The translations under genes and the position numbers were made by a program. Of a stretch of DNA of 64,000 nucleotides, positions 33,571-42,196 are shown piece by piece. The notes beneath the pieces were generated by a model. It saw only the letters and a program-made list of their open reading frames with translations, was not told where the DNA came from and did not search any database. The DNA lies in NCBI GenBank assembly GCA_964510855.1, contig CAZEDB010000001.1, positions 62,001 to 126,000 on the forward strand, read 5' to 3'. The stretch comes from UBA8828 sp964510855 (GTDB lineage Bacteria > Verrucomicrobiota > Verrucomicrobiia > Opitutales > UBA953). Each line of letters starts with the position of its first letter. Positions within the stretch are counted from its first letter, which is position 1.

Positions 33571-35460
33571 TTACTCAATGTAGGGTACATACTCCGGAAC
33601 TAAACCTTTAATACCCATCTTACAACGTTCACGGTCAGCATGTATCAGCTCTCTGATTCGAGCTAAAAAGTCATCCATCTCCTGCCAGTTCAAAGGCGTG
33701 GAAAGGAAGCGGGTGATTCTTGGATGACTCGTAGGGGCAAAAGACTCACCTTGGTGTTGAAGTTCTTCGAAGAGTTTTTCACCTGGACGTAGACCTACGA
33801 CTTTTATCTCAATATCTACCTCGGGCTTTAAGCCCGAAAGTTTTATAAGCTCGCGGGCAACATCGATAATTTTGAGTGGCTCACCCATGTTTAAGACAAA
33901 AATTTCACCCCCTTGGCCAAGGGTGGCTGATTGTAAGACTAGACCCACAGCTTCAGGAATCGTCATGAAGTAGCGCGTTACGTCCGGATGGGTAACGGTT
34001 ACGGGTCCGCCAGCGGCTATTTGCTTACGGAAAAGAGGAATGACTGAGCCGCTGGAACCTAAAACATTTCCAAAGCGAACCGCTACAAAGCGGGTTTGGT
34101 TGCCTGGACGACTTTGGTGGGCTTGCACCACAATTTCCGCCAAACGTTTTGAGGCGCCCATCGCATTGGTAGGGTTAATCGCCTTATCGGTTGAAATCAG
34201 AATAAACCTTTCAGCTTGGTGTTCTGAGGCGAGCCGCGCCACGAGTTCGGTACCGAGCGAATTATTTTTAAGGGCCTCGCCAGGTTGAGACTCCATCATG
34301 GGCACGTGCTTGTGGGCAGCAGCATGCAGGATGAGATGGGGACGATACTTTTCAAAAATACCTGCCATGCGGGGTAAATCGGTAACATCCGCAACTAGGG
34401 GGGTAATAAGTGCGCCAAAACCGCGTGAAATTAAATCCTGTTCGGTCTGGTAGAGTAAATTTTCACATTGATCGACAATCAGCACGCGGGCGGGCCGACG
34501 GGAGGCAACTTGGCGAGCAATTTCATTACCAATGCTGCCACCAGCACCCGTTACCAAAACCACCTTGTCGCTAATAATGCTGTCGATCCCTTCATCATCG
34601 AGTTGTGCAGGCTCACGGCCTAACAGGTCCTCGAGGGAAACCTCTCTAAGGTCGGAAGCTCGCACTTTGCCGGTTGCCAGCTCGCGCAATGAGGGCACCG
34701 CAAGGGTAGCAATACCTTCTTTATTACATACTTCATTAACTTCACGAATACGCCGAATACTTGCAGAGGGGAGCGCGAGAATGACTTTTTTAAAGGCATA
34801 ACTCTTTTTAAAGTTAGCCATTTGTGTGGGTGAGCCTGCCACAGGAATGCCGTGTACCTCCGAGCCGACCTTATCCTCATTATCATCGAGAAAACAGACA
34901 GGTAAGAGGCCGTGCCCCCTCCGATTTAAAAGTTCGGCGGCAAGTTGTGCTCCAGCGCTTCCTGCTCCCACAATGGCGACGCGTTCCTTAACGCGACCTT
35001 GGTCTTCACGGGCGGTAACGCGCTCAACCCACGCCCGATAAAAAACCCGGAAGCCGATAACGGCTAAAAGGGATAAATTTAAATCAATCAATAAAACCCC
35101 GCGGGGTAAGTTAAATGTATTGGGTAAAAGATGGTCAGGGATGAAGGATAGTGCTAATAAAACGGTGGTGGCTAATACGAGCGCCCCGGTGAGTTGGGTT
35201 GCGTCTCTTAAACGAAAATATGCGACCAATCCCCGAAAATGTCCGGTCACCCAAATAAGCAAAATTTTAAAGCCCACTACCCATAATAGGGCAGCTTCTC
35301 TTTGGTCGGCGTAAAAATTAATTCTGGAGTCAGCTTGTTCAAAATTGGAATCAATAAACCGCACCCAGTAGGCGAACCAGAAGGCTAACCCTAAGAGAGC
35401 CCCATAGAGCAAAAACCATAGGGCGTGGCGCTTAAGGTTTTGGAGGGAGTGGCGGTGCAT
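33571..35460 (-). CDS. Membrane nucleotide-sugar 4,6-dehydratase (CapD/WbpM/PglF-like)
   Basis: This 629-residue protein has four to five N-terminal membrane helices, a first Rossmann-like domain (AIVGAGSAGAQLAAELL), and a second SDR domain (VLVTGAGGSIGNEIARQV, HAAAHKHVPMME, ILISTDKAINPTNAMGASKR), the long-SDR pattern of UDP-GlcNAc 4,6-dehydratases. In this class Thr-Asp-Lys replaces the classical Tyr-Lys dyad, as seen here. It should start synthesis of a modified sugar for surface polysaccharide or protein glycosylation. It begins 2 bp after the SUMF1-like gene. No glycan cluster is adjacent. Confidence 0.92.
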   Translation of the reverse strand: MHRHSLQNLKRHALWFLLYGALLGLAFWFAYWVRFIDSNFEQADSRINFYADQREAALLWVVGFKILLIWVTGHFRGLVAYFRLRDATQLTGALVLATTVLLALSFIPDHLLPNTFNLPRGVLLIDLNLSLLAVIGFRVFYRAWVERVTAREDQGRVKERVAIVGAGSAGAQLAAELLNRRGHGLLPVCFLDDNEDKVGSEVHGIPVAGSPTQMANFKKSYAFKKVILALPSASIRRIREVNEVCNKEGIATLAVPSLRELATGKVRASDLREVSLEDLLGREPAQLDDEGIDSIISDKVVLVTGAGGSIGNEIARQVASRRPARVLIVDQCENLLYQTEQDLISRGFGALITPLVADVTDLPRMAGIFEKYRPHLILHAAAHKHVPMMESQPGEALKNNSLGTELVARLASEHQAERFILISTDKAINPTNAMGASKRLAEIVVQAHQSRPGNQTRFVAVRFGNVLGSSGSVIPLFRKQIAAGGPVTVTHPDVTRYFMTIPEAVGLVLQSATLGQGGEIFVLNMGEPLKIIDVARELIKLSGLKPEVDIEIKVVGLRPGEKLFEELQHQGESFAPTSHPRITRFLSTPLNWQEMDDFLARIRELIHADRERCKMGIKGLVPEYVPYIE

Positions 35461-35462
35461 CT

Positions 35463-37160
35463 TTAGTTAGGCGTTACAATTACCCGGAAGCCTCGGAAGC
35501 GGGACGTTTCATTGCGCCCCACTAGATTAACTCCAAGTTGTTTAGATTCAGGTACCGACTGGGCATCTCCCCCAACCACAGGTGCAGTAGGGCTGTTGTC
35601 GGTAGCCAAAGCCCACTCGGCAACATTTCCTGACAGATCGTAAATGCCAGCGGGGTTGGGGCGGGAGGTGGCCACGAGACGCACCTTGCCTCCTGAATTA
35701 TCTAGGGTCCACGCCTCTTGGGTGGGGATACTTTCACGTTCAGGCAGATGCGCAGCATTAAGTTCCTCGGGCCGGGGGAGCTTAACATTTAAACCCGTCA
35801 ACCAACCGAGCCTCCGAGCGAAGTCTTCCGCTTGGCCGTAGTCGATGGATTCAACGGGTAAAGCCGGGTCGCGCGTGGCGCTCGGGTTAGACCCCATGAC
35901 CGCTTGATAAAGAGCCTGCGTAACTTCGGTCTTTAAAATTTTTCGGCCTGGATAAGCAGGAAGGGGTACAAGTTGATTAACAAAAGCTTCGCGTACCACC
36001 GACAGACTCGTGAGACGCTCCTGGATAACCGTTAGTGCCCGGCGGTCGGTATCTTGCGCAGGTACCGCTTCAGGAAACTTATTCATCAGGACTTGAAGTT
36101 GAGCTGAAGCCGCACTGGCCAACGCCCCCGCTTGCGAAACATCCCCACTCCTTAGCAACTCTCTAATGCTATCCATGGATTGGCGGAATTTTTCTACTTC
36201 GGGCATGGCGCGCGCTAAGGCTTCGCGTCGGGCATAAACCACAGGAAGTTTGTCATCCGCATAAACGCTACCTTGATAAAGCGTTAAAATTTCTTTCATC
36301 GCCGCAGTCGCTTCGCCCCAAAGTTTAATCGCACGCTCCCACTCTCTGGCCTGCTCGGCGCGTTCTGCCTCGTCGACCATTTTATTAACCGCAACCTTGG
36401 CAGCCTGGGAGCGCAACGTAACCGCCCTTTCCTCAAGTTTCTGAATACGATTATGTTCTGTCGCCCGCACGTCACGGTAACGCATAACATAGACCTGCTC
36501 GAGGGCGATGGCTTGCCGCAGTAATTGGTCGGCCTGCTCAAAATTTCCTTTAACCGCTTCTTCTTGCGCTTGTTTTTCAAGTTTTCTCCCTTCTTCCCAA
36601 ATCGGCAGGGCTTCCATTCTCCTTAAACGAATGTCGAGCCGTGCAACCCTGCCCCGATCATCTAGATTAGAAAGAACCCACTTATCTCTTATCTCTTGTT
36701 CATACTGGAGGGCTTGCTTGAGAAACCCTTGGGCTTTTTCAAGATTGCCTTCTTTAGCAGCTTTTTCGGCTTCACTTTCTGCTGCTACCGATGCTTCGCG
36801 TACACGCTCGGCGCGATACACATGCAGGCGGGCTCGAAGATTCTCTAGGCGGCTAGTATCTGCTGGAATTAACCCCACCGCATTAATGACTTTTTCTTGC
36901 GCAGCTACGGCGAGCTCGAGTTCTTTTAAATCTTCATCGAGGAGCTTTTTTTTGCGCCCGGCCAATACCTCAAAGTTTTTAAGTCGCTCCTCAACCTCGT
37001 CGCGGAGAATTTTGAGGTTTTCTTCACTAATCTCGACCCGGGGGCCCTTGTTGGCCTTTTGGTCATTAGCAATCACCCAAGCGGCAGCCAAGAGGCCAAG
37101 AAGGAGTAGGATGGCTACGATGGGGAGAATTAGGCGCTCTTTCCAGAGTGCAGCCGACAT
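35463..37160 (-). CDS. Membrane coiled-coil protein with C-terminal SUMF1-like domain
   Basis: This protein of about 565 residues has one N-terminal membrane helix (LILPIVAILLLLGLLAAAWVI), a long charged helical region of about 350 residues with TPR-like or coiled-coil repeats (EAEKAAKEGNLEKAQGFLKQ and EEAVKGNFEQADQLLRQA are similar units), and a C-terminal formylglycine-generating-enzyme-like fold (YQAVMGSNPSA, LKLPRPEEL-type VKLPRPEEL, YDLSGNVAEWA, FRGFRVIV). The active-site cysteines of true FGE enzymes are not visible, so it is probably a binding module. The start may instead be GTG 37226. It is 2 bp upstream of the dehydratase. Confidence 0.7.
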   Translation of the reverse strand: MSAALWKERLILPIVAILLLLGLLAAAWVIANDQKANKGPRVEISEENLKILRDEVEERLKNFEVLAGRKKKLLDEDLKELELAVAAQEKVINAVGLIPADTSRLENLRARLHVYRAERVREASVAAESEAEKAAKEGNLEKAQGFLKQALQYEQEIRDKWVLSNLDDRGRVARLDIRLRRMEALPIWEEGRKLEKQAQEEAVKGNFEQADQLLRQAIALEQVYVMRYRDVRATEHNRIQKLEERAVTLRSQAAKVAVNKMVDEAERAEQAREWERAIKLWGEATAAMKEILTLYQGSVYADDKLPVVYARREALARAMPEVEKFRQSMDSIRELLRSGDVSQAGALASAASAQLQVLMNKFPEAVPAQDTDRRALTVIQERLTSLSVVREAFVNQLVPLPAYPGRKILKTEVTQALYQAVMGSNPSATRDPALPVESIDYGQAEDFARRLGWLTGLNVKLPRPEELNAAHLPERESIPTQEAWTLDNSGGKVRLVATSRPNPAGIYDLSGNVAEWALATDNSPTAPVVGGDAQSVPESKQLGVNLVGRNETSRFRGFRVIVTPN

Positions 37161-37313
37161 GGCCTGCCGCTCTTGCTTAAGATTAGCACGACGCTGGGGA
37201 GAGGCTGACTCAAACTTGGGATTCACGTGGAAAGGGGACCATGGCGGCCGCTTACCTGCGGTTTTGCATTGGACGCAGTTCCACTGTGTCGCATACAAAC
37301 ACATCTTTCAACC

Positions 37314-38153
37314 TTGGAAATCCCTCCCCCCAAACAATTAACGGTTCTTGGCGTCGGCCTTATTGGCTCGTCGGTGCTAATGGCTGCCCGTGCGCGTTTA
37401 GGCCAAACCCGTCTGGTTGCTTGGTCAAGATCAGCTCCTAGTCGTGAGGCGGCGAAAGCCTGGGCCTCGGTAGCGGCCACGCCTGCTGAAGCCTGCGAAA
37501 GTTCCGATCTCATTCTCGCGGCTGGACCTATTGACACGCTCGGCGAACTTTTAAAATCTGCTGCACCCGGGATTTCTGCCACCGCTATTTTAACGGATGT
37601 AGGAAGTACCAAGCGTGGGGCCCATAACTTATTGGCCAACACGGCATGGAAAAATCAGTTTGTGGGTAGTCACCCCATGGCAGGCTCTGAACGTGGAGGT
37701 GCTGCGGCTGGCAAAGCCGATCTTTTTGTTAATCGCCCCTGTATCATTACAACCCCTGAAGGGACATTAAACCCTCTCGCTGAAACCTTACAAAAGTTTT
37801 GGCAGGGACTTGGCTCACAAGTTTATCTCATGACACCCGAAGCTCATGATCGGGCAGTAGCAGAGATTAGCCACCTCCCTCATGCAGTCGCTTCCTTGCT
37901 GGCTGCTTTATTAAGTGAACGCCAGCCGCGTACAGATTTAGCTGCAGGCGGATTACGTGATACCACCAGAATAGCCGGCGGAGACAGTGAGCTGTGGCTG
38001 CCCATCCTGTTAGAAAATGCCGATCATCTCATCCCTTTATTGGCCACCCTTGAGGGTGACGTTCGTTCACTCTCTAAGGCTTTAGCGAGCGGAGATAAAA
38101 CCGCGGTTAAGGCTTTGTTAGAAAAAGGCCGCCGCTTCCGCCAATCGCTCTAA
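37314..38153 (+). CDS. tyrA: Prephenate dehydrogenase
   Basis: This enzyme oxidises and decarboxylates prephenate to 4-hydroxyphenylpyruvate for tyrosine. It shows the NAD loop VLGVGLIGSSVLMAARA, ILTDVGSTKRGAHN, the catalytic HPMAGSERGG, and EISHLPHAVASLL. At about 279 residues from TTG 37314 it fits the short TyrA type without ACT domain; a GTG at 37227 would add 29 unusual residues. aroA-cmk starts 1 bp later, so tyrosine and chorismate steps are linked. Confidence 0.92.
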   Translation: MEIPPPKQLTVLGVGLIGSSVLMAARARLGQTRLVAWSRSAPSREAAKAWASVAATPAEACESSDLILAAGPIDTLGELLKSAAPGISATAILTDVGSTKRGAHNLLANTAWKNQFVGSHPMAGSERGGAAAGKADLFVNRPCIITTPEGTLNPLAETLQKFWQGLGSQVYLMTPEAHDRAVAEISHLPHAVASLLAALLSERQPRTDLAAGGLRDTTRIAGGDSELWLPILLENADHLIPLLATLEGDVRSLSKALASGDKTAVKALLEKGRRFRQSL

Positions 38154-38154
38154 A

Positions 38155-40179
38155 ATGGCGGATGTCTCTCATCTTGTTATACCTTTTCGTGGCCCCGCCC
38201 GCGGGCTTGTGGCCGTGCCTGGATCGAAAAGTATTACCAACCGGGCTTTAATTTTAGCTGCCTTAGCCAACGGTGAAACCGTCTTAGAGGGCGCTCTTTT
38301 TAGTCGCGACACCCACCTGCTTTGTCAGGCCTTACAAAATCTTAATTTTACGGTAGAGGCCGAACCTGCTGCTCAACGTATTCGCATCGTTGGTCAGGCA
38401 GGTTTAATTCCTCTAAAGTCGGCCTCTCTTAAAGTCGGAAATGCTGGTACCGCCGCGCGTTTTCTTACCGCTATGTTAGGTTTAAGTAAGGGCGGCCGTT
38501 ATGAATTAGATGGTGATACAGCCATGCGCGCCCGGCCGATGGCTGGGCTCCTAGGCGCTCTCGAACAAGGCGGTTGTCGGTTTACAACTCCCGAAGGTAA
38601 ACCCGCCTTGGGCTTTCCATTTATTCTCGAGTCTAACGGACTTACTAAAACAACCCTGGTTTGTGATGCTAAGGCATCTTCACAAATTTTATCGGCTTTA
38701 TTAATGGTAATGCCGCTGGTTCCGGGGCTAAAAATCCAGCTCGAGGGTGCAACGGTTTCGGAACCCTTTGTGCTCATGACAGAGCGCTTAATGGCCGCTT
38801 TTGGGCGACCCCTTGTACGCGAGGGATCAACTTGGAGTTGCCCCAACCCGGGCCCTTACTGCGCCCAGCCCCGTTACTTGATTGAGCCAGATGCCACCGC
38901 CGCAAGTTACTTTATTGGGCTAGGGGCAGTGGCGGGTAAAGGTACGCGCTTACGTCTTAAGGGTTATAACAAAGATGGCCTACAAGGAGATGTCGCCTTT
39001 GCCCAAGTCGCCCAGGATTGCGGAGCCCAACTAAAACATGGGGCCGACTTTACCTTAGTTGAAAATTGGCAAGCCCACCGTGGGGGCACATTTAATTTCA
39101 ATGATTTTTCAGATACCTTTTTAACCTTAGCCGCTTTAGCGCCCCTTGCTGAGGGGCCCACAACCTTGACGGGCATTGGTCATACTCGAAAACAGGAAAC
39201 CGATCGTGTCCTGGCTATGGCCACAGAGTTAGAGCGATTGGGGGTTAGGGTTGACCCAACTGCAGAAACATTACGTGCCGATCCCTCGCTGAGCACGCTT
39301 ACGATTCACCCTTCTCGTTCAGCTTTGATTAAAGCCAGTAAGACTCAGCCCGTTTCTATTCATACCTATGAAGACCATCGGATGGCGATGAGTTTTGGGA
39401 TCTTAGGTTCTTATGATTTACACGGAGATGGTCGGCCCTGGCTTTCTATTGAAGATCCGGGCTGCGTTAGTAAGACCTTTCCTGATTTCTTTTCGGCTTT
39501 AGAAATCCTTCGCGGTAAATTTATCTGTGTCGCGGTTGATGGCGGCGCGGCTTCAGGAAAATCTTCTACCAGCCGCCTGCTCGCCGCTGAACAAGGTTTA
39601 TTACATGTTGATACCGGTTCACATTACCGGGCGGTGACGCTCGCCTTGCTCCGTGCGGGGGGGAATGCCGAGCAACCTCATACGATTCCACTGCTGTTAG
39701 ATAAACTTTCTTTATCCTCAACCATTCTAGGGCGGGCGGCTTGGGTTTCTATCTGTGGGACCATGCCCTCTCCCGAGGACTTAAGGTTACCCGAGGTAAC
39801 CGCCTCAGTCTCTGCTTTCTCTGCTATTCCTGCGGTGCGCAGCTTCTTGCTTAATTACCAAAGGGATCAGGTCCGGCTCGCTGAAGAAGGCGGGTTTGCT
39901 GGAGTCGTGATGGAGGGTAGGGATATTGGTTCAGTAGTTTTACCTCAGGCTGAAGTCCGCATCTTCTTAGAGGCCGACACCGCGGTGCGCAGTGCCCGTC
40001 GTGCGGCCGAAGGGGTGCGCGATGCCATCGCACAACGCGACCATGCCGATGCCTCACGAGCTACCGCACCCCTGACTTGTCCGGCTGGTGCAACGCGTAT
40101 TGATAACACCCAGCTTTCTTTAGCTGAGGTGGTAGGTCAAATTGGACAGTTAATTAAAACGTCACGTCTGCGCGCATGA
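38155..40179 (+). CDS. aroA-cmk: Fusion of EPSP synthase and cytidylate kinase
   Basis: This 674-residue protein joins two enzymes. Residues 1 to about 455 are 3-phosphoshikimate 1-carboxyvinyltransferase (VPGSKSITNRALIL, GNAGTAARFLTAML, DGDTAMRARPM, and TYEDHRMAMSFG). From about 457 it is CMP kinase, with Walker A GGAASGKSST, DTGSHYRAVT and VVMEGRDIGSVVLP. The first makes EPSP in the shikimate pathway, the second phosphorylates CMP and dCMP. There is no stop or frameshift between them. It follows tyrA by 1 bp and overlaps plsC by ATGA. Confidence 0.95.
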   Translation: MADVSHLVIPFRGPARGLVAVPGSKSITNRALILAALANGETVLEGALFSRDTHLLCQALQNLNFTVEAEPAAQRIRIVGQAGLIPLKSASLKVGNAGTAARFLTAMLGLSKGGRYELDGDTAMRARPMAGLLGALEQGGCRFTTPEGKPALGFPFILESNGLTKTTLVCDAKASSQILSALLMVMPLVPGLKIQLEGATVSEPFVLMTERLMAAFGRPLVREGSTWSCPNPGPYCAQPRYLIEPDATAASYFIGLGAVAGKGTRLRLKGYNKDGLQGDVAFAQVAQDCGAQLKHGADFTLVENWQAHRGGTFNFNDFSDTFLTLAALAPLAEGPTTLTGIGHTRKQETDRVLAMATELERLGVRVDPTAETLRADPSLSTLTIHPSRSALIKASKTQPVSIHTYEDHRMAMSFGILGSYDLHGDGRPWLSIEDPGCVSKTFPDFFSALEILRGKFICVAVDGGAASGKSSTSRLLAAEQGLLHVDTGSHYRAVTLALLRAGGNAEQPHTIPLLLDKLSLSSTILGRAAWVSICGTMPSPEDLRLPEVTASVSAFSAIPAVRSFLLNYQRDQVRLAEEGGFAGVVMEGRDIGSVVLPQAEVRIFLEADTAVRSARRAAEGVRDAIAQRDHADASRATAPLTCPAGATRIDNTQLSLAEVVGQIGQLIKTSRLRA

Positions 40180-40820
40180 TTCTTCCTTCACGCAACCCTT
40201 CCTACCATTTTGTCTACCATGGCGGGCGGGTTTTAATGGAAACTTTTGCTACGGTGGAGGCAGATGGGTGGGACCTCTTACCTCCTGGACCTTGCTTAGT
40301 TGCTAGCAACCACCAGAGCATGCTCGACCCGCCTTTAGTTGGCGGTCTACTGCCCGAAGAAATTGCGTTTGTTGCGCGTAAGACCCTGTTTGAAAATCCC
40401 TTGTTTGGTTGGATTATTCGAGGTTGTCGTGCCCTTCCCTTAGACCGAGATGATGCCGATCTTGGAGCCATTCGTCGGGCTTTGGCAGTTTTAGCAGAGG
40501 GCAGAAAACTCTTAATCTTTCCTGAGGGTACACGCAGCCAAGACGGTATTATTATGCCAGCGAAAGCGGGGGCTGGGTTACTCGCTTTAAAATCGGGCGT
40601 GCCCGTTATCCCTGTGCGCATTCGCGGGGCGAGAGATGTTTTACCCCGTGGCGGCTGGATACCTTCTGGTGCGGCCCGTATTAGGGTTCGTTTTGGTAAG
40701 CCCTTGCTTACTCAAGAGCTTGACCCAGGGAAACAACACCCGGGGCGTTACCTAGAGGCTTCACGGCGCATCCTGGCCGCTATTAGCGCCCTACCTGATA
40801 GTGACGACCCTGGTCTTTAA
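40176..40820 (+). CDS. plsC: 1-acyl-sn-glycerol-3-phosphate acyltransferase
   Basis: This 214-residue acyltransferase has the HX4D motif in NHQSMLDPP (catalytic His and Asp), the second block RALPLDRD and the third FPEGTRSQDG, which binds glycerol phosphate. It makes phosphatidic acid, which feeds CDP-diacylglycerol and thus PssA in this window. It overlaps the aroA-cmk stop by ATGA. Its TAA stop shares the bases TTAA with the convergent dnaN stop. Confidence 0.9.
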   Translation: MILPSRNPSYHFVYHGGRVLMETFATVEADGWDLLPPGPCLVASNHQSMLDPPLVGGLLPEEIAFVARKTLFENPLFGWIIRGCRALPLDRDDADLGAIRRALAVLAEGRKLLIFPEGTRSQDGIIMPAKAGAGLLALKSGVPVIPVRIRGARDVLPRGGWIPSGAARIRVRFGKPLLTQELDPGKQHPGRYLEASRRILAAISALPDSDDPGL

Positions 40821-41944
40821 GCCGTCACGCGCTGCGGCATGACCACACAGAGGAAGGGTTCTTTCAGCCCACGTAGAACCCCCGCATCGGTGTCGGACTT
40901 AATTTCTAGATCAATTTCATCTTCGGTCACGGCCTTAAGGGGCTCGATTAGGTAAGTAGGATTAAAGGCAATCGCTACATCCGTACCTTCGTATTTCACG
41001 ACGATGGACTCGCTGGCTTCACCCGCTGCCGAGCGTGCGCTGATCTCTAAAGTTTGTTTAGACTTACTTGCGCTTAGATGAACGGTGTTCGAGCGCTCGT
41101 CGGTCATCAGGGCTGCACGTTGCACCGCCTCTAAGAATTTTTCGCGCTCTAGCCTTACCTTGAAACCGGTGTCTTTGGGGATCACCTGGCGGTAGTTCGG
41201 GTAATTACCCTCTACCACCCGAGATATTAAAAGGATTTTGTCCACGAAACCTTCGTCGTTTTTAGGGACCTCAATTTCAAATGAAACCTGGCGGTCATTG
41301 TGGCCAAAAATAACTTTTCCGGTCTTCAGCATCCTGCTGAGTTCAGAGATGGTGCGGGCGGGCAAGATAATGCCTGCCGAGGCCTCACCGCCCTTGCGGG
41401 CGAGTTCTGATTTCGCTAAACGACGTCCGTCGGTAGCAACAACGTTAAGTTTTTCCGCTTCGAATTCAAAAAATACGCCGTTCAAAATATAACGATTTTC
41501 GTCGTTCGATTGGGCGTAACTGACCCGTCGTAAAATGGCTCCAAGTGCTTCTTGGTCGAGTTCGGCTCCGCTGCCTCCCGCCGGGGTAATTACAGGAGGG
41601 AACTGCTCTGCGCCCATGCCAGAAATTTGGAAGGTGGCAGAACCGGAACCAATTTTAACTCGCTCCTTGCCGTTAAGTTCAACTGACACATCCGCGCTGG
41701 GAAGAGTACGTATGATCGTGGCTAGACGTTTTACGGGTAGCGTGATGCGGCCTGGGGTTGAAACCACGGCTTTAATTTTACAGCTAACCGCGATGTCGAT
41801 CACGGTGGTGGTGAGGGTAACCGTTTCGCCTTCAGCCTCGATTAAAACGTTCTGTAAAATCGGCATGGTTACCCGCGATCCGACGATGTTGGAAACGCAA
41901 GCAAGGCCGTTAAAGAAATGATTTCGGTTAACCTTAAACTTCAT
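40817..41944 (-). CDS. dnaN: DNA polymerase III beta sliding clamp
   Basis: This 375-residue protein forms the ring-shaped replication clamp. It matches DnaN over its length: MKFKVNRNHFFNGLACVSNIV at the N-terminus, NVLIEAEGETVTLTTTVIDI, DENRYILNGVFFEFE, VATDGRRLA, and the C-terminal CVVMPQR close to the usual MPMR(L/I). dnaA and recF are not adjacent. Its upstream intergenic region holds a DnaA-box-like site. It converges on plsC with a 4-base overlap. Confidence 0.97.
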   Translation of the reverse strand: MKFKVNRNHFFNGLACVSNIVGSRVTMPILQNVLIEAEGETVTLTTTVIDIAVSCKIKAVVSTPGRITLPVKRLATIIRTLPSADVSVELNGKERVKIGSGSATFQISGMGAEQFPPVITPAGGSGAELDQEALGAILRRVSYAQSNDENRYILNGVFFEFEAEKLNVVATDGRRLAKSELARKGGEASAGIILPARTISELSRMLKTGKVIFGHNDRQVSFEIEVPKNDEGFVDKILLISRVVEGNYPNYRQVIPKDTGFKVRLEREKFLEAVQRAALMTDERSNTVHLSASKSKQTLEISARSAAGEASESIVVKYEGTDVAIAFNPTYLIEPLKAVTEDEIDLEIKSDTDAGVLRGLKEPFLCVVMPQRVTA

Positions 41945-42196
41945 GATGGGTTAACTGTGAACCATCTCATCTGCCTTTGGCAACCATCCACTATACCCAG
42001 AACTGTATCTCTTTATAGGGTTCTTTATTTATAAGGTTAATCATAGTACATAGTTAGCCCTTAAGCGTGAATTAAGCCGCAACCCCCTGCTAGACAGCAC
42101 TTATGTTATAAGTCAGGGTGTGAAAGTAGGGTGAATAAACCTTAACTTATTAACGGGTAGAGTTACCGACCAGTTTTACACACCCCATTCACAGCT
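41945..42196. promoter_or_regulatory. AT-rich intergenic region upstream of dnaN with DnaA-box-like site
   Basis: This 252-base gap between pssA and dnaN is AT-rich. It holds TTTTACACA at 42174-42182, a full match to the DnaA box consensus TTWTNCACA, and a weaker reverse-strand relative around 42128-42138 (one mismatch). A palindrome ACTTAT-GTT-ATAAGT lies at 42099-42113, and TATAAA-like promoter elements for dnaN occur near 42013 and 42030 on the minus strand. It may be the dnaN promoter under DnaA control; too few boxes are seen to call an origin. Confidence 0.4.

Noticed and set aside
37218..37233. Third parS-like site at TTCACGTGGAA
   Set aside because: The core CACGTG is present but the outer arms mismatch at four positions, so it is not called.
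37227..37313. GTG start for tyrA giving a back-to-back CAC/GTG with the SUMF1-like gene
   Set aside because: It leaves no promoter and adds 29 atypical residues; TTG 37314 fits the family, though it is not proven.
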